Of a DNA stretch of 64,000 nucleotides, positions 27,894 through 37,417 are shown piece after piece. The first letter of the stretch is position 1. Each line of letters starts with the position of its first letter. Under the pieces are notes generated by a model. It saw only the letters and a program-made list of their open reading frames with translations. It made no database searches and was not told the origin of the DNA. This DNA comes from Achromobacter insuavis. Lineage in GTDB: Bacteria; Pseudomonadota; Gammaproteobacteria; Burkholderiales; Burkholderiaceae_B. The stretch spans positions 62,001 through 126,000 of the forward strand of contig NZ_CADIJR010000004.1 of the NCBI RefSeq assembly GCF_902859645.1. Reading direction: 5' to 3'. The position numbers and the translations under genes are program-made.

Positions 27894-27920
27894 AAGGCGC
27901 CCTCAGGGGCGCCTTTTTTT
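27894..27920 (+). terminator. Intrinsic terminator after proB
   Basis: AAGGCGCCC (27894-27902) pairs with GGGCGCCTT (27907-27915), loop TCAG, followed by TTTTTTT overlapping the arm end. Confidence 0.93.
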
Positions 27921-28013
27921 GTGGTCGGGACAGCGCCTGCTTGCGACCGGGAGCACGTGATCGCAATGGCCGTCCGCACCGCGCCAGCCGGACCGCGCCG
28001 GCGGCGGGCCAGG

Positions 28014-28703
28014 TTACTGCTGTTCGGCCGGCACGCCCTGCGGCAGCAGCATGTAGCCCCACCCGCGCACGGCCAGCACCGGCAGGTCGATGTTGAGCCG
28101 ACGCGCCTTGGAACGCAGGCGCGACACCAGCACATCGACACGCCGCGCGCCGTCCAGCGAATCACGCGTGGCATCGGGGAAGAAGCCCTCGCGCGGCAGG
28201 CACTGGTGCGGCGCATTCAACAAGCTGACGAAAAAGGCGCGTTCGGTGTTGGTCAGGGGCAGCCGTTCACCGGCGGGCCCGGCCAGCATGCGGCCACGGC
28301 CATCGACGCGCCAGCGCGGCATGGCGTCGGCCGCGGGATGCTGGTAGCGAATCAGGTTGCGCAGGACGGCATCCCATTCGGGGATGTTCGCCTGCAGCGG
28401 CACGCACACATGAGCGCCCGCGTCGAGCGCGGCGATGCGGGCCGGCGCGGAATCTTCGGGGGATTGCCAGACCACGGCGCAACCCGGCGCGGCGCGACGC
28501 AACGCCGCAATCAGTTGCGGCAGGTCGTCGGTGGCGCCGCGCAACACGATGGCATCGGCGGGTTCATTGCGCAGCCGCGCCAACAGGCCCTCCGGCGAGC
28601 GGCACAGACCGACCTCCCATTGAAATTGACGTAAGGTATGCACGAACTTGTTGCATGCCATTCCACCAAGTTGCACGACGAGGACGTAACCTCTTTCCTG
28701 CAT
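28014..28703 (-). CDS. OmpR-type winged-helix regulator with degenerate receiver domain
   Basis: The 229-residue protein has an N-terminal half (residues 1-115) with the spacing of a CheY receiver, but no phosphorylatable Asp is seen; the beta-3 end reads AIVLRGATDD. Residues about 130-222 form an OmpR/PhoB DNA-binding domain with LPLTNTERAFFVSLL, RRVDVLVSRLRSKA and VLAVRGWGYML. No histidine kinase is adjacent, so it is probably a phosphorylation-independent orphan regulator. It is divergent from an XRE-type regulator with an AT-rich dyad between them. The target is unknown. Confidence 0.88.
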   Translation of the reverse strand: MQERGYVLVVQLGGMACNKFVHTLRQFQWEVGLCRSPEGLLARLRNEPADAIVLRGATDDLPQLIAALRRAAPGCAVVWQSPEDSAPARIAALDAGAHVCVPLQANIPEWDAVLRNLIRYQHPAADAMPRWRVDGRGRMLAGPAGERLPLTNTERAFFVSLLNAPHQCLPREGFFPDATRDSLDGARRVDVLVSRLRSKARRLNIDLPVLAVRGWGYMLLPQGVPAEQQ

Positions 28704-28722
28704 GTGAGCGCCTCTTCGAACT

Positions 28723-28738
28723 TATCACTTAAGTAATA
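28723..28738. promoter_or_regulatory. AT-rich dyad between two divergent regulators
   Basis: TAT-C-ACTT / AAGT-A-ATA forms a dyad broken by one mismatched pair, with the central ACTTAAGT (28727-28734) perfect. It is within 20 bp of one start codon and 45 bp of the other, in a region unusually AT-rich for this genome. It is a likely operator for mutual or autoregulation. Confidence 0.45.
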
Positions 28739-28782
28739 TTTATATCCACCAAAGTGCCTACGGCGCAAGCTTCAATCGACGC

Positions 28783-29232
28783 GTGAAGACTTTTTCAGAC
28801 CGACTGAAGCACGCCCGTCTTTTGCGTGGCCACACGCAGAAAACCTTGGCGCGCCTGACCCGCCTGTCGCAGAGCGCGATCGGCAGCTATGAGAGCGGGC
28901 TGCGGCATTCGAGCCGTTCCCTGCGCAAGCTGGCGCAGGTGTTGAAGGTGGAACTCGAATGGCTGGAGACCGGCAAGGGTCCCATGGAACTGCCCATGGA
29001 AAGCTACGACCTGAGCGATACGCTGCCGGCCACCGGCGTCTCGGAGCCCCTGCCCCGCGCCATTGCGCGACGCGGGCGGCCGTTGGCGCCATGGCCCTAC
29101 GCCACGATCTCGCCCGCCATGCTCGACACGCTCACGGCCGAGGACCGGGTGGCGCTGGAGGCGGTGACACTGGCCTTCATTGAAGCCATGACGGCGCGTC
29201 GCGGCGTCAAGCCGCGCGGCCGCAAGGGCTGA
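28783..29232 (+). CDS. XRE-family helix-turn-helix regulator
   Basis: The 149-residue protein has a Cro/CI-type HTH at residues 1-65: SDRLKHARLLRGHTQKTLARLTRLSQSAIGSYESG. The C-terminal half has no recognised domain, is proline-rich in the middle and ends basic. The start is GTG 28783; no alternative ATG precedes the HTH. It is divergent from the OmpR-type orphan regulator at 28014, possibly a regulatory pair. A bidirectional terminator follows. Confidence 0.87.
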   Translation: MKTFSDRLKHARLLRGHTQKTLARLTRLSQSAIGSYESGLRHSSRSLRKLAQVLKVELEWLETGKGPMELPMESYDLSDTLPATGVSEPLPRAIARRGRPLAPWPYATISPAMLDTLTAEDRVALEAVTLAFIEAMTARRGVKPRGRKG

Positions 29233-29254
29233 GACAAGGGCGGAAGCAGGACAA

Positions 29255-29281
29255 AAAAAACCCGGCATCGCCGGGTTTTTT
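29255..29281. terminator. Bidirectional intrinsic terminator
   Basis: AAAAAACCCGGC (29255-29266) and GCCGGGTTTTTT (29270-29281) form a 12-bp perfect hairpin with loop ATC. It gives poly-U tails on both strands between the convergent XRE and lipoprotein genes. Confidence 0.95.
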
Positions 29282-29295
29282 CATGCCTGGAAAGA

Positions 29296-29847
29296 TCAGG
29301 GCTTGGCGGGCGCCGGGGCCGGCGCGCTTTCGCCACGGATCTTGGCGGCGATGTCGGAGGCCGCTTGCGCCGACGGCACGCCGAAGGCCAGCACGCCACG
29401 GTTCAGCGGTTCGCCAATGCGCGGGGCGGCGATCAGTTCACGATCGATCACCAGCGCCAGCATGTTGCCGACGTTCTGGGTGCTGATCTCGGTCAGCTTG
29501 CGCGTGCCGGCTTCCGAGAAACGCAGACCAACGAAATTGGCGCCTTGGCGATCCACCAGGGCGGCGGCTTCGGTCAGGTCGGCGCGCGTCAGCACGGGCT
29601 GCTGCTGCATGTAGAGCTTGCCGTCGGGCAGGCTGACTTCGACCAGGCCAGGGGCGGCCTGGGTCTGGGCCACGTAGAACTCGACCACCGAGGCGGTGGC
29701 GGGCTGCTGCTGCCCGGAGGATTGCTGCTGGCCGGCCGCATCGGGCGTGGCGGCGGCGCCGGATTTGGTCGGGGCGGTCTTGCAACCCGCAAGCGCAAGG
29801 GTCATGACCACCAGGGCGGGTGCCAGTTTGCGTAGGGTAAGTTGCAT
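29296..29847 (-). CDS. Lipoprotein with a single SecD periplasmic-head-like domain
   Basis: The 183-residue protein has a lipobox LALAGCKT (Cys at about residue 22), followed by a Gln/Ala/Ser-rich linker. Residues about 75-170 contain LRFSEAGTRKLTEISTQNVGNMLALVIDRELIAAPRIGEPL. This matches the SecD/SecDF P1-head pattern FDxxGAxKFxEiTxxNVGKxLAIVLDGxVxxAPxIxExI. No SecD membrane part exists. It would be an outer- or inner-membrane lipoprotein facing the periplasm. ATG 29847 is chosen for the lipobox position. Function is unknown; an exported homologous domain occurs at 7657-8094. Confidence 0.82.
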   Translation of the reverse strand: MQLTLRKLAPALVVMTLALAGCKTAPTKSGAAATPDAAGQQQSSGQQQPATASVVEFYVAQTQAAPGLVEVSLPDGKLYMQQQPVLTRADLTEAAALVDRQGANFVGLRFSEAGTRKLTEISTQNVGNMLALVIDRELIAAPRIGEPLNRGVLAFGVPSAQAASDIAAKIRGESAPAPAPAKP

Positions 29848-29956
29848 GCTCGTTTCCTTCTTGAGTGGACTGAGGCCGGAGGGCTGACCCCCGGCTGACC
29901 GAAAAAGTGTACAGAACCTATATGGCACTGTCTCCGCAGACTGATTCCAAATGTAA

Positions 29957-32131
<2,175 letters not shown>

Positions 32132-32203
32132 TCTTCTGAACGGATTTCGCCTTTGCCGGGCTGGTCGCTGATGGCGGCGGTTTGGTGGACTTGGGGCGAT
32201 ATG

Positions 32204-32236
32204 AAAGGCCTGGATGCGTTGCTCCAGGCCTTTTTT
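32204..32236 (+). terminator. Intrinsic terminator after thiC
   Basis: AAAGGCCTGGA (32204-32214) pairs with TCCAGGCCTTT (32223-32233), followed by more T residues. Confidence 0.95.
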
Positions 32237-32409
32237 GTTATCCGTGGTGTTTTTTTGCGGAGTTGGTCTGATCTTGGGTTGCGAGGGTTGGATTCTTGAG
32301 ACGCCCGGAGCGGTGTCGGTGTGGGCGGTCGCCGGGGATATCTGCGTACTTGGCATTTTTGCGGGGGCCGGGGTATTTTCAAAAGGGCTGGGCATGCCCG
32401 CCAAAAGCC

Positions 32410-32432
32410 GGCCGCGCGGGCGGCCTTTTTTT
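32410..32432 (+). terminator. Second intrinsic terminator downstream of thiC
   Basis: GGCCGC (32410-32415), loop GCGG, GCGGCC (32420-32425), then seven T residues. No gene ends immediately before it, so it either backs up the thiC terminator or ends an unrecognised small transcript. Confidence 0.75.
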
Positions 32433-32810
32433 GGCTTACGCGAGGTCGACGAGTGCCGGGTGGCGCTGCGCGTTTCTCGAAGGCGCTACGAATGGATGGC
32501 AATGATCTGCGTGCATCAGGCTTGGAGAAGCGAATAGCTAAGCGCGCGGGATCCCTGGCTTGCAGAGAGCGAACTCGATGGCGAGAGAAAAGAGAGAAAA
32601 GGAAGACCGTCGAAAAACCGAAGTCCAAAAGCCGCGCGCCACAGAAACACCGCAAGCCCCACGACTGTTTGGGGGCGGCGCAAGCGCTCGCCACGCGCAA
32701 ACCAGTACCCACCGCACCGCCCACCACCGCCCCCCAAAGGAGATGGGCGCACCAGAAAACCACTCTGCACCATCGCGCAGCGCACCCAAATCACTTGCAG
32801 CGACACAAAC

Positions 32811-32844
32811 GCCCATTGCGGCCGCCCGCGCGGCCGCAATGGGC
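32811..32844. repeat. Perfect 15-bp-arm palindrome
   Basis: Arms 32811-32825 (GCCCATTGCGGCCGC) and 32830-32844 are perfect complements around a CCGC loop. There is no poly-T on either side, so it is not a canonical intrinsic terminator. Confidence 0.8.
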
Positions 32845-32902
32845 AGCCCTGCAGGTTTCATGCCCTGCACACAGGTCTAGCAGCGCACCGAGCCAAGACG
32901 CA

Positions 32903-33074
32903 CGTAGCCCCTCGGTCGGGCGGACCCGATGGCGGGCAACCTCGATGCGCCCGAGGGAATCCGAAGGGAGCCGAAGGCGGACGAGGATGACAACGGGGAA
33001 GTCCGGAGCGAACGCTCCGGACCGCAATCGTGGGCGCCCGCCATCGGGTCCGCCCGGACGAGGGGCGACCTACG
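32903..33074. repeat. Structured dispersed repeat, copy 1 (conserved core inside long inverted arms)
   Basis: Inverted arms 32917-32937 and 33036-33056 are a perfect 21-bp match. Pairing continues outward as GCCCCTCG (32907-32914) with CGAGGGGC (33059-33066). The 98-nt interior holds block A (32944-32967, GATGCGCCC..GAAGG) and block B (32999-33031), which contains the hairpin GTCCGGAGC-GAAC-GCTCCGGAC and ends CGCAATCGT. Blocks A and B recur almost identically in copy 2 at 44948-45125, whose arms are unrelated in sequence. It lies 32 bp before the stop of the minus-strand oxidase gene. I do not recognise the family; no coding function is supported. Confidence 0.85.
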
Positions 33075-33105
33075 AAGCGCCTTCCCCCCCGCCAACAAGC
33101 CCCTC

Positions 33106-34518
33106 TTACAGCAACTTTCCAGGATTCATAATCCCCTTAGGATCCAAAACCCGCTTGATCTCCCGCATCAACCGCAACTCCACCGCATCCTTGCTATGCA
33201 GGAAATGCTCCCGCTTGAGCTGCCCGATCCCGTGCTCCGCGCTGATGCTGCCGCCGTAGCGGTTGACCTCGTCCAGGACCGCGTCGGTGATGGCGGCGCC
33301 GTGTTCGGCCACCCAGCCGCGATCCGCGCCCGCCGGGCGCGACAGGTTGTAGTGCAGGTTGCCGTCGCCGAAATGGCCGAAGATGAAGGGGCGGATGTCC
33401 GGGTACAGCGCGCGCACGCGGGCTTCGGCCGACACCATGAAATCGGGAATGCTCTCGATCGGCAGCGACACATCGTGCTTCAGGTGCGGGCCGTCGGCGC
33501 GTTGCGCTTCGGAGATTTCCTCGCGCAGCTTCCATAGCGCCTGCAGCTGCGCCAGCGACGCGGACACGGCCGCGTCCAGGCACAGGCCGCGTTCGAGCGC
33601 GGTGCCGATCACGTTTTCCAGCAGCGCGGTCAGGGCCGCTTCGTCGGTGGTGTCGGCCAGCTCGACCAGCACATAGGCGGGGTAGCGCTGATCGAACGGC
33701 TCCTGCACGCCGGCGGCGTGCGTCAGGACCAGGTCGAGGCAGTCGCCGGAGAAATACTCGAAGGCCTGCAGGCGCGCGCCGCATTGCTCGAACAGGATCT
33801 CGAACAGCTGCAGCGCCTGCGCCGGCGATTCGACCGCGGCCAGCACCACCGAGCGCACGTCGGTGCGCGGGTACAGGCGCAGCGCCACGGCCGTGATGAC
33901 GCCGAGCGTGCCTTCGGAGCCGATCAGCAGCTGCTTGAGGTCGTAGCCGGTGTTGTCCTTGCGCAGGGTGCGCAGGCCGTTGAAGATCTCGCCGTTGGGC
34001 AGCACCGCTTCCAGGCCCAGCACCAGCTCGCGCGCCATGCCGTAGCGCACCACGTTGACGCCGCCGGCGTTGGTGGCGACGTTGCCGCCGATCTGGCTGG
34101 AGTCTTCGGCGGCCAGGCTCAACGGCAGCAGGCGGCCGGCGTCCTGCGCGGCGCGGCGCAGATTGCCGAGGATGCAGCCGGCTTCGGCGACCATGGTGTT
34201 GGCGACGGTGTCGATGGCGCGCACCGCGTTCATGCGGTCCAGGCTCAGCACGACGTTGACGGGCGCGGCATCGGGCGTGGCGCCGCCGCACAGGCCGGTG
34301 TTGCCGCCGCGCGGCACCACCGGCACGCCGGCCTCGTTGCAGAGCGCCAGGCAGGTGGCGACGTCGGCGGTGGTGCGAGGACGGACCACCGCCTGCGCGT
34401 GGCCGTTGTACAGGCCGCGCCAGTCGGACAGCCAGGGCGCGATGTCCTCGCTGGCGGTGAAGACGGTGTCGGGGCCGAGGGCCTGGACCAGGCGCTGGGC
34501 GATGTCGGTTGGGCTCAT
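33106..34518 (-). CDS. FAD-linked oxidoreductase (GlcD / D-2-hydroxyacid dehydrogenase type)
   Basis: The 470-residue protein has a PCMH-type FAD-binding domain (about residues 35-215) with VVPRGGNTGLCGGATP and GGNVATNAGGVNVVRYG. The C-terminal FAD-oxidase domain carries FGHFGDGNLHYN and a final AEHGIGQLKREH. These are features of D-lactate/D-2-hydroxyglutarate dehydrogenases and glycolate oxidase subunit D. As a single subunit without GlcE/F nearby it resembles D-2-hydroxyglutarate dehydrogenase. Its ATG overlaps the stop of the GntR gene (ATGA), so the two are cotranscribed, regulator first. Confidence 0.92.
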   Translation of the reverse strand: MSPTDIAQRLVQALGPDTVFTASEDIAPWLSDWRGLYNGHAQAVVRPRTTADVATCLALCNEAGVPVVPRGGNTGLCGGATPDAAPVNVVLSLDRMNAVRAIDTVANTMVAEAGCILGNLRRAAQDAGRLLPLSLAAEDSSQIGGNVATNAGGVNVVRYGMARELVLGLEAVLPNGEIFNGLRTLRKDNTGYDLKQLLIGSEGTLGVITAVALRLYPRTDVRSVVLAAVESPAQALQLFEILFEQCGARLQAFEYFSGDCLDLVLTHAAGVQEPFDQRYPAYVLVELADTTDEAALTALLENVIGTALERGLCLDAAVSASLAQLQALWKLREEISEAQRADGPHLKHDVSLPIESIPDFMVSAEARVRALYPDIRPFIFGHFGDGNLHYNLSRPAGADRGWVAEHGAAITDAVLDEVNRYGGSISAEHGIGQLKREHFLHSKDAVELRLMREIKRVLDPKGIMNPGKLL

Positions 34519-35234
34519 GATGTCTGCCTGGAGGCGGGAAAGAGGGAATCGAGGCGCAGGCGGCTGGCCGCCTGGCGCAGGTGGCGTTCGGCCATGAGCC
34601 GCGCGCGCGGCGCATCGCTGTCGCGGATGGCCTCGAACACGGCGACGTGTTCGTGGTGCACGGCGTCCGTCATGCCGGCCAGCTGGCGGCTGTTGGCGCG
34701 CGCGGTGCTGACAGCCAGGCGCAATTGCAGGTTCAGGTACTGCAGCAGGTCCTGGTAGAACGGATTGTGGGTCGCGGCCGCGATCGCCAGGTGGAAGGCG
34801 ATGTCGTGCTCGACCCCGTGTTCGGGATGGTGCTGGTGATGTTCCAGGTCGGCCAGGGCGCTAGCCATGGCCTCCAGGTCGGCGGCGTTGCGACGCTCGG
34901 CCGCCAGCGCGGCGGCGCCGCCTTCCAGTTCCATGCGCAGTTCGTAGACGCTGGCCAGCTGCTCGCGGCTGACGGCGATGTCGGCGGGCACCTGGAAGCC
35001 CTGCGCGCCGGTGCGCGCCAGCACCACGCTGCCCGATCCCTGGCGGCTCTGCACCAGGCCCTGCGCGCGCAGGCGCTCGGTGACCTCGCGGATGACCGCG
35101 GCGCTGACGCCGTACTGTTCCGCCAGCACGCGGCCGGCCGGCAGCTTGGCGCCCACGGGATAGACGCCATGGGCGATGTCGCCCGCGATCTGGCGGGCGA
35201 CCTGTTCGGTCAGGGTGAGGCTCTTGGTCAGCAT
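34515..35234 (-). CDS. GntR-family regulator (FadR/FCD subfamily)
   Basis: The 239-residue protein has an N-terminal GntR winged helix (LPAGRVLAEQYGVSAAVIREVTERLRAQG, then SRQGSGSVV). An FCD domain follows with the His ligands EHDIAFHLAIA, VHHEHVAVF and AERHLRQA. FCD members of this kind commonly sense lactate, glycolate or related 2-hydroxyacids. It lies directly upstream of and overlaps the FAD-linked 2-hydroxyacid dehydrogenase by 4 bp, so it very probably controls its own operon. A perfect dyad 30 bp upstream of the start is a likely binding site. Confidence 0.94.
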   Translation of the reverse strand: MLTKSLTLTEQVARQIAGDIAHGVYPVGAKLPAGRVLAEQYGVSAAVIREVTERLRAQGLVQSRQGSGSVVLARTGAQGFQVPADIAVSREQLASVYELRMELEGGAAALAAERRNAADLEAMASALADLEHHQHHPEHGVEHDIAFHLAIAAATHNPFYQDLLQYLNLQLRLAVSTARANSRQLAGMTDAVHHEHVAVFEAIRDSDAPRARLMAERHLRQAASRLRLDSLFPASRQTS

Positions 35235-35263
35235 AGCGGCCGAGTATAGCGCAGACTTTTCAG

Positions 35264-35276
35264 GTTATCTGATAAC
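35264..35276. promoter_or_regulatory. Perfect dyad GTTATC-T-GATAAC upstream of the GntR gene
   Basis: This 13-bp palindrome lies 30 bp before the GntR start codon (35234, minus strand). Size and position fit an FCD-type GntR operator for autoregulation of the regulator/oxidase operon. Confidence 0.6.
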
Positions 35277-35333
35277 TTTGAAGAAACCGGGGAATGTGTC
35301 GTGCCTTGGGCTTGCGGCTTGAGGCGCCAGCCC

Positions 35334-36551
35334 TCAGGCCGTCGCGGCGGCGTCGCCGGTCTCGCGGACTTCGTCCAGATCGGGCGCGCCGGCGACCGCG
35401 CAGCGGCGGCCGCCCTGCGCCTTGGCGCGGTACAGCGCCGCGTCGGCCGAATCCAGCACCGACTGCGCCTTGCGGTCGGCGCCGGAAATGATCGAGATGC
35501 CGATCGACAATCCCACGCTGACCCGCGTGCCGTCGGCCAGCGTGATCGGCTGGATGGCATCGCGCAGCAGATGGTTGCCCAGGCGCAGCGCGGCGGTGGC
35601 GTCGATGCCGGTGGCCAGCACGATGAATTCATCGCCGCCGATGCGGGCCGCGACGTCGTCCACCCGCAGCATGGCGCGCATGCGCTGGGCGATGGTTTTC
35701 AGCACATGGTCACCGGCGGCGTGGCCGTGGGTGTCGTTGATGATCTTGAAATCATCCATGTCCATGTAGAACAGCGCGGCGGCGCTGTCCTGCCCGCGCG
35801 CGCTGGCGCAGATGCGTTCGAGCGCCGCTTCCAGCCCGGCGCGGTTGGCCAGGCCGGTCAACGCGTCCAGGCTGGCGCGGCGTTCGTTCTCGCGCTCGGC
35901 CAGCATGGTGGACACCAGGATGCGGCGCAGCCGCTGCGAGGCGATGCTCATGCTGACCAGGTAGAACGGGATCTGGATGAAGACGATGGCGGTGACGTAT
36001 TCGCCGGCGAACAGCGCGCCCAGGCACATCGGCCCCAGGCTCAGGAAGATCATCGCGGCCACCAGCCGCGGCGCGCCGTAGTTGCGAAAGCAGATGCCGC
36101 CCGCCATGGCGCCGCAGGACACGCCGGCCAGCGTGGCGGCCAGCCAGTCATGGTTGAGGAAGGTGACGAAGACGCCGTAGCCGACGCTGAACGCCCACAG
36201 CAGCGCCAGCACGATATAGATGTCGGTATGGGTGTTGCCGCCCCGGGCGGCGTTGCGCAAGGCCGAGCGCAGGATGGTGACCCGCACCACCGCCAGCACG
36301 ATCTCCAGGGCCAGCCAGGAGATATAGAGCGGCTCGGGCCGGCGCCAGGCGACCACGCCCGAGATCATCAGGGTATTGATGACGCCGCCCGCGAAGATGG
36401 GCAGGGTGCCGAACAGACTGGCAATCAGCGCGGCGCGGATGTCCGCAGGCGTGTGCTGCCCGGAATCCGTCAACCATCGGGTCAGCCGCCATTTCGGCAG
36501 GCTGAAGCTCAATCCTGTTTCCACTCCGATACGTCCAAAGCTGCCTGCCAT
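35334..36551 (-). CDS. Membrane-bound diguanylate cyclase (GGDEF)
   Basis: The 405-residue protein has an N-terminal membrane region (about residues 45-220) of several hydrophobic segments. A C-terminal GGDEF domain begins RRASLDALTGLANRAGLE and carries the intact active-site motif ARIGGDEFIVLA. The product-inhibition I-site R-x-x-D (RVDD) lies five residues before GGDEF. It should make cyclic-di-GMP and be feedback inhibited. The sensory signal is unknown. It is a single gene with no EAL domain. Confidence 0.94.
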   Translation of the reverse strand: MAGSFGRIGVETGLSFSLPKWRLTRWLTDSGQHTPADIRAALIASLFGTLPIFAGGVINTLMISGVVAWRRPEPLYISWLALEIVLAVVRVTILRSALRNAARGGNTHTDIYIVLALLWAFSVGYGVFVTFLNHDWLAATLAGVSCGAMAGGICFRNYGAPRLVAAMIFLSLGPMCLGALFAGEYVTAIVFIQIPFYLVSMSIASQRLRRILVSTMLAERENERRASLDALTGLANRAGLEAALERICASARGQDSAAALFYMDMDDFKIINDTHGHAAGDHVLKTIAQRMRAMLRVDDVAARIGGDEFIVLATGIDATAALRLGNHLLRDAIQPITLADGTRVSVGLSIGISIISGADRKAQSVLDSADAALYRAKAQGGRRCAVAGAPDLDEVRETGDAAATA

Positions 36552-36661
36552 GAGAGGAAGGCTGGCTGGCGTTATAGCAGGTATTTCAAACCTTTAATAT
36601 TGTTCGCACGGATCATGACATGCAGATTTTACGGGGACAGAATATCCACGGGGCGGACGGA

Positions 36662-37417
36662 TCAATGCCCTCGGGCCGCGCAAACCGCGCACTCGGGATC
36701 GCGCTGCACGTTGACGCTGCGCCACTGCATGGTGCGCACGTCGAGCCACAGCAGGCGCCCCGACAGGCTCTCGCCCACGCCGGAAAGCAGCTTGAGCGCT
36801 TCGGCCGCCTGCATGCTGCCGATGATGCCGACCACCGGGGCGAACACGCCCATGGTGGCGCAATTGGCCTCTTCGACGTCGTCGGCCTCGGGAAACAGGC
36901 AGTGATAACAAGGCGCCTCGGGGTCGCGCAGGTCGTAGACGCTGACCTGCCCGTCGAAGCGGATGGCCGCGCCCGACACCAGCGGCTTGCGATGCTGCAC
37001 GCAGGCGCGGTTGATGGCGTGGCGGGTAGTGAAGTTGTCGGTGCAGTCCAGCACCAGGTCGGCCTGCGCCACGGCGTCCGACAGGGCCTGGCCCTGCAAC
37101 CGCTCGACGCGGGCATGCACGCGGGTCTGCGGATTGAAGGCGGCCAGCATATCGCGGCCGGACTCGGCCTTGGGCCGGCCGACGCTCGCGGTGGTGTGGA
37201 GGATCTGGCGCTGCAGGTTGCTGAGCTCGACGACGTCGTCATCGGCCAGCGTGATGTCGCCGACGCCGGCGGTGGCCAGGTAGAGCGCGGCGGGCGAACC
37301 CAGTCCACCCGCCCCTACGATAAGCACACGCGCCGCCAGCAGTCTTTCCTGCCCTTCGATACCCAGCTCGTCGAGCAGGATGTGGCGGGCGTAGCGCAGT
37401 AGTTGCTCGTCGTTCAT
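36662..37417 (-). CDS. moeB: MoeB/ThiF-family adenylyltransferase
   Basis: The 251-residue E1-like enzyme has the nucleotide motif VGAGGLGSPAALYLATAGVG, DDDVVELSNLQRQILH and the zinc site CYHC with CAVC near the C-terminus. Members adenylate the C-terminal Gly-Gly of a sulfur-carrier protein (MoaD or ThiS). Both MoeB and ThiF fit by sequence; MoeB is preferred on length and because no thi gene adjoins. Its start overlaps the ctpA stop (ATGA) in the gpmA-envC-ctpA-moeB operon, an order common in Burkholderiales. Confidence 0.9.
   Translation of the reverse strand: MNDEQLLRYARHILLDELGIEGQERLLAARVLIVGAGGLGSPAALYLATAGVGDITLADDDVVELSNLQRQILHTTASVGRPKAESGRDMLAAFNPQTRVHARVERLQGQALSDAVAQADLVLDCTDNFTTRHAINRACVQHRKPLVSGAAIRFDGQVSVYDLRDPEAPCYHCLFPEADDVEEANCATMGVFAPVVGIIGSMQAAEALKLLSGVGESLSGRLLWLDVRTMQWRSVNVQRDPECAVCAARGH

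Larger units (their letters stand above)
32237..32902. other. Gene-free interval between thiC and the 32903 repeat
   Basis: I find no supported gene in these 666 bp. All reading frames here are of low-complexity Arg/Pro/Ala type with no ribosome site. The interval holds a second intrinsic terminator (32410-32432), a purine-rich stretch around 32570-32640 with composition unlike the neighbours, and a 15-bp palindrome at 32811-32844. TTGGCA (32350-32355) and TATTTT (32374-32379), 18 bp apart, could drive a very short RNA ending at 32432; this is speculative. Confidence 0.5.
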
